A DNA stretch of 30,039 nucleotides from Gammaproteobacteria bacterium UBA6173 (lineage in GTDB: Bacteria; Pseudomonadota; Gammaproteobacteria; Pseudomonadales; Pseudohongiellaceae), in assembly GCA_002422225.1 (NCBI GenBank), contig DITX01000188.1, forward strand, positions 1 to 30,039, read 5' to 3'. Made by a program: the position numbers and the translations under genes. The notes under the pieces are model-generated. The model had not been told where the DNA came from. It searched no databases and saw only the letters and a program-made list of their open reading frames with translations. This document shows positions 26,542-30,039 of the stretch, in pieces. Positions within the stretch are counted from its first letter, which is position 1; each line of letters opens with the position of its first letter.

Positions 26542-26589
26542 CAGCTTCAGCCGCAGCCGCAACCGCAACCGCAACGGCAGCCGCAACGG
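26542..26589 (+). repeat. Tandem hexamer tract after truA
   Basis: Eight consecutive 6-bp units of the form CARCNG run from 26542 to 26589: CAGCTT, CAGCCG twice, CAACCG twice, CAACGG, CAGCCG, CAACGG. The last units merge into the left arm of the palindrome. The tract begins 6 nt after the truA stop. In the truA frame it would read as a Pro-Gln repeat, but two stop codons come first. Probably slipped-strand expansion in noncoding DNA. Confidence 0.75.
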
Positions 26590-26763
26590 CAAGGCTGGGC
26601 AGCACCGGACCGGCCGCATCATGTGATGGGGCGCCCGGCGGTGCGCAACTCAACGTCGCAGCTGCGCCGCTCCGGATTCGAACAGTGCTCCCGCTGGATC
26701 GGGCACCCCATCACATGATAAGCGCGGCCTGATAGGTCCGGCGCTGCCCAGCCTTGCCGTTGC
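26583..26763. repeat. 181-bp imperfect palindromic element
   Basis: The outer arms are 21 bp and perfect (26583-26603 with 26743-26763). They continue inward with 7 bp (26605-26611 / 26735-26741), 6 bp (26612-26617 / 26724-26729), 14 bp (26618-26631 / 26706-26719) and 4 bp (26633-26636 / 26701-26704), broken only by two single mismatches and 5-nt and 4-nt bulges on the right side. About 52 bp pair around a 64-nt loop. This is far larger than a terminator stem. It could be a MITE-like nonautonomous element, a REP/BIME-type palindrome, or a folded noncoding RNA. I see no target-site duplication and no transposase. The right arm ends about 20 bp before a degraded oxidoreductase gene. Confidence 0.85.
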
Positions 26764-26783
26764 TCACGCTGGATTGCTGTTCT

Positions 26784-27346
26784 GTATTGATCCTGTTGCG
26801 GGGTGATGCGACGGGAATCACGCGTTGGCTGATGCGTATTCCGAGGGGGCAAGAGCCGCAGGTCACGAGGTTCGTGTCGTAACGGTGAGTGCGCTGGATT
26901 TCCCGTTATTGCGTTCGCAGCACGACTGGGAGCATGGCGAGGTGCCAGCCACCCTGAAAACTGCGCAGGAGGACATCCTGTGGGCTGAGCATCTGGTGGT
27001 GTATTTTCCGCTTTGGCTGGGCGGCATGCCTGCGGTTCTCAGAGCTTTTCTGGAGCAGGTACTGCGGCCCGGTTTTGCGTTCAGTTACTCAAAAAGCAAT
27101 CCGATGGGCGTCAAAGGCTTAAAGGGGCGCAGTGCCAGGATCGTGGTGACCATGGGGATGCCATCTTTGTTCTACAAGTGGTTTTTTCGGGCGCATAGTT
27201 TGAAAGCATTAAAACGCAATATTCTGGGCTTTGTGGGTATTGCTCCGATTCGGCAGACGGTGATTGGGATGAGCGCAAATCTCAAACCTGAGGAGTTTAA
27301 AAAACTGCATGGTTTGATGCAAAAACTGGGTCGCGCAGGGCTGTAA
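26784..27346 (+). pseudogene. NAD(P)H oxidoreductase of the flavodoxin-fold (NQO/MdaB-like) family, 5' degraded
   Basis: The readable frame starts at TTG 26825 (173 residues): LADAYSEGARAAGHEVRVVTV, then WAEHLVVYFPLWLGGMPAVLRAFLEQVLRPGFAF and KGLKGRSARIVVTMGMP. This is clearly the NAD(P)H:quinone oxidoreductase family. Members normally begin with a flavin-binding strand and loop of the type VLILLGHPDP, about 15-20 residues earlier. Here that part is missing from the frame: an in-frame TGA lies at 26804-26806. In another frame, from 26784, the DNA reads VLILLRGDATG, and GNHALADAY resumes in the main frame from 26813. I infer a frameshift plus a small loss in the FMN-binding loop, so the product is probably inactive. 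A sequencing error is the alternative. No ribosome site is visible. Confidence 0.7.
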
Positions 27347-27692
27347 GTGATTGTTGTGCGCCATACGTTGGCCGGCTTGTTGGGTGTGCCTGCTAATAGC
27401 ATGGCCGGGCCGCTGAGGGCGCTGGATATCTTCAGAGTTACATCTGCTGGCGTGCATGCAACTCAGGGCTTGCGACCGACTGATCCGGCGAGTTATGCCA
27501 CATTTGGCACGCCGCTGCTGGCACCATGTTTCGGTCAAGTGGCATAGATGCCGAGGCCTGTTATCACTTGTGCTGGTATTAGCAGACTGGCTTTGGGGTG
27601 GAAGTTGATCTCGAGCAGGCCCGGCACTGGAAGAGATTCTTGCGGAGACGGGTTTATAAATTGAACATGTCCAGATAAAGTCGAACACCTCC
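27347..27692. other. Noncoding or decayed stretch without recognisable gene
   Basis: I find no family signature in this 346-bp stretch on either strand. A 66-residue frame opens with GTG at 27347 directly after the oxidoreductase stop, but its sequence is not familiar, and I do not call it a gene. An 8-bp inverted pair, TATGCCAC (27494-27501) and GTGGCATA (27539-27546), is the only local structure noted. Confidence 0.5.
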
Positions 27693-27905
27693 TCAATCCT
27701 GAAGCGCACCCAATTTAGCCTTGTAATACTTCCTGTCCCGAAGCCGGCCTGCATTATCAATGGCGGCGACCAATGATTTCTCCGCCTGATCACGATATCC
27801 GACCTCAGCGTATGAACGTGCAATACACAGATGTGCTTGATGAAGATAGGGGGCCAAGGTCAGGGCCTGGCGATGTTTCGAAAATACATCACCACATATT
27901 TCTCG
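27693..27905 (-). pseudogene. C-terminal remnant of a TPR-like protein
   Basis: Read on the minus strand, an open frame without a start codon runs from 27905 to a TGA at 27693-27695. It encodes a helical stretch: RQALTLAPYLHQAHLCIARS, then YAEVGYRDQAEKSLVAAIDN and YKAKLGALQD. The A/L/Y spacing of the two helix pairs looks like a tetratricopeptide repeat. Upstream the frame is closed by a TAA at 27906-27908. A neighbouring frame continues with plausible coding sequence (LEVRAAVGLMLTRNMW), which suggests a frameshift. No start, ribosome site or full domain is present, so this is a decayed 3' end. The parent family is not identified; TPR assignment is by eye. Confidence 0.5.
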
Positions 27906-28004
27906 TTAACATCAACCCAACTGCTGCCCTGACCTCGAGAGAGGGAAGTATAGGAAGATCTGAAGGGTGGTTCATCCACATAAACTAAACTGTAATTGTG
28001 ACCC

Positions 28005-28048
28005 ATCATTGCAAAATGACATCACGCCCAGTAGACTGACATCATTGC
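28005..28048 (+). promoter_or_regulatory. Candidate promoter-operator of the toxin-antitoxin operon
   Basis: TTGCAA (28009-28014), 17 nt, and TAGACT (28032-28037) form a plausible sigma-70 promoter. The -35 region is embedded in the perfect dyad TCATT-GCAA-AATGA (28006-28019). TGACATCA occurs at 28017-28024 and 28037-28044, 20 bp apart (two helical turns), and ATCATTGC at 28005-28012 and 28041-28048. This arrangement suits cooperative binding by a ribbon-helix-helix antitoxin that represses its own operon. A GGAGGAA ribosome site follows before 28073. Confidence 0.55.
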
Positions 28049-28072
28049 TTTCATAAGTGGAGGAACGACATT

Positions 28073-28327
28073 ATGGCAACGGTAACAGTAAGAAACCTGC
28101 CTGACGAAGTGCATCGTGCAATTCGGGTTCGAGCGGCGATACATGGTCGTAGTACGGAGGCCGAAATTCGTGACATTCTTGAATCCACCGTACGGCCTCA
28201 AGAGCGCCTTCGCATGGGCGATGCGCTGGCCGCGCTGGGTCGCCACGCTAATTTGACCGTCGATGACCTGGCTGCGCTGGAACAGGTGCGCGACAAGACG
28301 CCGGCTGAGCCCGTGAGGTTTGAATGA
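28073..28327 (+). CDS. FitA/VapB-type ribbon-helix-helix antitoxin
   Basis: The 84-residue protein starts ATVTVRNLPDEVHRAIRVRA and continues AIHGRSTEAEIRDILESTV, a standard Arc/MetJ-type ribbon-helix-helix fold (about residues 2-42) of the FitA subgroup. The C-terminal half (about 45-84) should wrap the toxin and block its active site. A strong ribosome site (GGAGGAA, 8-nt spacing) precedes ATG 28073. Its last four bases overlap the toxin start (ATGA), the usual coupling that keeps antitoxin in excess. The complex is expected to autorepress through the repeats at 28005-28048. The family name is based on sequence resemblance; the cognate toxin is downstream. Confidence 0.9.
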   Translation: MATVTVRNLPDEVHRAIRVRAAIHGRSTEAEIRDILESTVRPQERLRMGDALAALGRHANLTVDDLAALEQVRDKTPAEPVRFE

Positions 28328-28746
28328 TTGTTTTAGACACTAATGTAGTCTCTGAGGCAATGAAGCCTGACCCGAATCCCACCGTTCAACAGTGGCTGAA
28401 TGCGCAAGCGGCCGAAACACTTTACCTATCCAGCATCACGCTCGCTGAACTGATGTTCGGCATAGGCGCTTTGCCCTCTGGTCGCCGCAAGGCTGCTTTG
28501 AGTCAAACTTTGGAGGGGCTTTTGAACCTTTTCGATAATCGTGTACTCGCATTCGATACGGACGCAGCTCGGCACTACGCAGAGTTGGCCGTCGCAGCAA
28601 GAGCCGCAGGCAAAGGCTTCCCTACACCAGATGGTTATATTGGCGCTATCGCGAAGGCCAGAGGATTCTCAGTCGCCACACGCGATGTTGCACCGTTCCA
28701 GGCAGCAGGAATCAAAATCATAGACCCTTGGGAGGTATCTCAATAA
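28324..28746 (+). CDS. FitB/VapC-type PIN-domain ribonuclease toxin
   Basis: The 140-residue protein is a complete PIN domain. The acidic metal-binding residues are all present: Asp5 (VLDTNVVSE), Glu42 (LAELMFGI), Asp103 (TPDGYIGAIA) and Asp121 (ATRDVAPFQ). It ends with KIIDPWEV, as in FitB-like toxins. PIN toxins of this group cleave RNA, often tRNA or rRNA sites, in a Mg2+-dependent way; the target here cannot be told from sequence. Because catalytic residues and the antitoxin are intact, this pair is likely functional, unlike the decayed genes beside it. Confidence 0.93.
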   Translation: MIVLDTNVVSEAMKPDPNPTVQQWLNAQAAETLYLSSITLAELMFGIGALPSGRRKAALSQTLEGLLNLFDNRVLAFDTDAARHYAELAVAARAAGKGFPTPDGYIGAIAKARGFSVATRDVAPFQAAGIKIIDPWEVSQ

Positions 28747-28930
28747 CGGATTCGAGCAGAAGCCTTCCACACACCTACCATTGACCTGGCTCACGATGTA
28801 TCCGGTGAAGTCGCTGAGTGTCAGATTGACTGACCTGCCCCGAGCTGACTGCCATGCCGGACCGGCCGCGTTTAATGCGACGTGAAAAATGTCTCCCGGT
28901 AATTTTAAGTCTGTTTAAAATCGCCGTGTC

Positions 28931-28939
28931 TGTTAAAAT
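28931..28939 (+). promoter_or_regulatory. Candidate extended -10 promoter for trpF
   Basis: TGTTAAAAT is an extended -10 match (TGn plus TAAAAT) 45 bp before the trpF GTG. A near-copy, TGTTTAAAATC, lies about 20 bp upstream (28912-28922), so the two may be alternative promoters or a tandem regulator site. No good -35 is seen. The rest of 28747-28983 shows no gene. Confidence 0.4.
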
Positions 28940-28983
28940 CCCCGCCCTTGTTATTGGCTGTCACCGGGCAGGCAGGATTTGTT

Positions 28984-29634
28984 GTGCCATCACGAACACG
29001 TGTAAAAATCTGCGGAGTTACCCGACCTGCCGATGCCAGGCTGGCTGCGCAACTGGGTGCTGATGCACTGGGTCTGGTGTTTTATGCCGGCAGCAAACGC
29101 GCTGTCAGCATTGAACAGGCGCAACAGATCCGTGCGGTAGTGCCGGCTTTTGTGTCATTAGTGGGATTGTTTGTGAATCCCACACAAAAACACGTCGAAT
29201 CGGTACTAGCTGACGTACATCTGGACTGTGTGCAGTTCCACGGCGATGAAACCCCGGCGTTCTGTGCATCGTTTGGTGTGCCGTATGTTAAAGCCCTACG
29301 CATGGCACCGTCGTTGAGCGTGGCCGACGATGTGTTGGCACTGATTGATCAGTACGCGACGGCCAGCGGAATTCTGCTGGATGCCTGGGATCCTTTACAG
29401 GCGGGAGGCACCGGCAAACAATTTGATTGGTCACTGGCGGCGCAATGTGTACAGCAAAGTGAATTGCCAATCATACTGGCTGGTGGATTGGAAGCGGGTA
29501 ATGCCGCACTGGCTATTGACCAGGTCAGACCCTGGGCGCTGGATCTCAGCAGCGGGGTAGAGAGTGAGCCGGGTCTTAAAGACCCACAACGTTTAACAGC
29601 ATTTTTTGACGAGGTAAATCGTGTCCGCACTTGA
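28984..29634 (+). CDS. trpF: Phosphoribosylanthranilate isomerase
   Basis: TrpF performs the Amadori rearrangement of phosphoribosylanthranilate in tryptophan synthesis. The 216-residue protein is a TIM barrel with the catalytic cysteine in RVKICGVTRPADA (Cys10) and the catalytic aspartate in ILLDAWDP (Asp133). The phosphate-site stretches GGTGKQFDWS and ILAGGLEAGN are also present. I choose GTG 28984 because AGGA lies 6 nt upstream and the protein then starts five residues before the first beta strand; an in-frame TTG at 28948 would add 12 residues without a better ribosome site. The gene overlaps trpB by 14 nt. Confidence 0.96.
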   Translation: MPSRTRVKICGVTRPADARLAAQLGADALGLVFYAGSKRAVSIEQAQQIRAVVPAFVSLVGLFVNPTQKHVESVLADVHLDCVQFHGDETPAFCASFGVPYVKALRMAPSLSVADDVLALIDQYATASGILLDAWDPLQAGGTGKQFDWSLAAQCVQQSELPIILAGGLEAGNAALAIDQVRPWALDLSSGVESEPGLKDPQRLTAFFDEVNRVRT

Positions 29635-30039
29635 GACAGTAGTACCCGGCGCAGCACCCGGAACAGTACCCGACACAATCGCCAGCACCGGGCAGGACCA
29701 GTTCAGCGGTCCGGATGTGCATGGTCATTTTGGTCAATATGGTGGTGTGTTTGTTGGGGAAACCCTGATGGCTGCCGTGGAAGAACTTGATCAGGTCTAT
29801 CGCAAACTGTCAAAAGAGCCATCATTCTGGCAAGCCTTCGATCACGACATGAAGCATTACGTAGGACGTCCGTCGCCGCTGTATTACGCTGAGCGCCTCA
29901 GCAAACAGTTTGGCGGCGCCAAAATTGTTCTCAAGCGCGAAGACCTCAATCACACCGGTGCACACAAGATCAATAACACCATTGGCCAGGCGCTGCTTGC
30001 CAAGTATATGGGCAAACCGCGCATCATTGCCGAGACCGG
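29621..30039 (+). CDS. trpB: Tryptophan synthase beta subunit (5' part)
   Basis: TrpB condenses indole with serine to form tryptophan, using pyridoxal phosphate. Only the first 139 codons are in the window. The GTG at 29621 lies within the end of trpF, after GAGGTAAATC, a good ribosome site. The family sequence begins at FGQYGGVFVGETLM (about residue 37), and the PLP-binding lysine is Lys116 in HTGAHKINNTIGQ. The first roughly 30 residues (ALETVVPGAAPGTVPDTIAS) form a low-complexity Pro/Ala/Thr extension longer than in many TrpB proteins. trpA probably follows outside the window. Confidence 0.96.
   Translation, partial: MSALETVVPGAAPGTVPDTIASTGQDQFSGPDVHGHFGQYGGVFVGETLMAAVEELDQVYRKLSKEPSFWQAFDHDMKHYVGRPSPLYYAERLSKQFGGAKIVLKREDLNHTGAHKINNTIGQALLAKYMGKPRIIAET

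Noticed and set aside
26542..26589. CRISPR-like tandem repeats
   Set aside because: The units are 6 bp with no spacers and no cas genes.
26665..26700. tRNA T-arm-like sequence (TTCGAA core) in the palindrome loop
   Set aside because: Only a weak, mismatched stem surrounds it, and no anticodon arm, D arm or acceptor stem can be drawn, so it is not called a tRNA or tRNA remnant.
26583..26763. Integron attC site
   Set aside because: Size and imperfect pairing are suggestive, but I find no GTTRRRY-type core sites at the ends and no integrase or cassette array.
26410..26852. Minus-strand open frames with Leu-Arg or Ala-rich runs and one reading QGWAAPD
   Set aside because: They arise from the hexamer tract and the palindrome; similar peptide strings on both strands are explained by the inverted repeat.
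27347..27547. 66-residue frame after the degraded oxidoreductase
   Set aside because: No family resemblance, no separate ribosome site, and it lies in a decayed region; insufficient support for a gene.
28854..29063. 69-residue frame upstream of and overlapping trpF
   Set aside because: It overlaps the trpF start in another frame and has no signature.

Overview
The window looks like a chromosomal segment of a gammaproteobacterium, probably a marine or salt-adapted relative of the Pseudomonadales/Cellvibrionales. Three things suggest this: a complete Na+-translocating NADH:quinone reductase (nqrABCDEF-apbE-nqrM) beside a soluble transhydrogenase; the order mfd / long GAPDH / nqr / sth, which I recall from pseudomonads; and an asd-fimV-truA-trpF run. 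Base composition looks moderate (about 50% GC by eye) and gene density is high. I cannot name a genus from sequence alone.

Layout. 1-3485: mfd on the minus strand, divergent from a long-form glyceraldehyde-3-phosphate dehydrogenase. 5373-11303: nqrABCDEF as one tight operon ending at a good intrinsic terminator. 11433-14762: the accessory genes apbE (covalent FMN attachment) and nqrM (Nqr assembly), then sthA and an orphan RnfG/NqrC-like FMN-binding protein. Together with GAPDH this makes about 11 kb devoted to making, using and rebalancing NAD(P)H. 14815-17336: gpsA, a DUF4389 membrane protein and an exported DUF4892/OmpA-like protein. 17350-17928: folE on the minus strand. 18031-23349: prmB, aroC, leuC, leuD, asd. 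Here leuB, often found between leuD and asd in relatives, is absent. 23411-26535: fimV overlapping truA. 28984-30039: trpF overlapping trpB, which runs off the window end.

The only accessory-looking stretch lies between truA and trpF (26536-28983), two genes that are close together in many relatives. It holds a tandem hexamer tract, a 181-bp imperfect palindrome with 21-bp perfect outer arms, a 5'-degraded flavodoxin-fold NAD(P)H oxidoreductase, a decayed TPR-like gene fragment on the minus strand, and an intact FitAB/VapBC-type toxin-antitoxin pair with its own candidate promoter-operator. A 13-bp word inside the left palindrome arm recurs just before trpF. I read this as a small insertion/decay hotspot.

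I found no rRNA, tRNA, CRISPR array or transposase. I see no clear new multi-gene system. The two items most worth following are the orphan RnfG-like protein in the Nqr maturation cluster and the palindromic element after truA.
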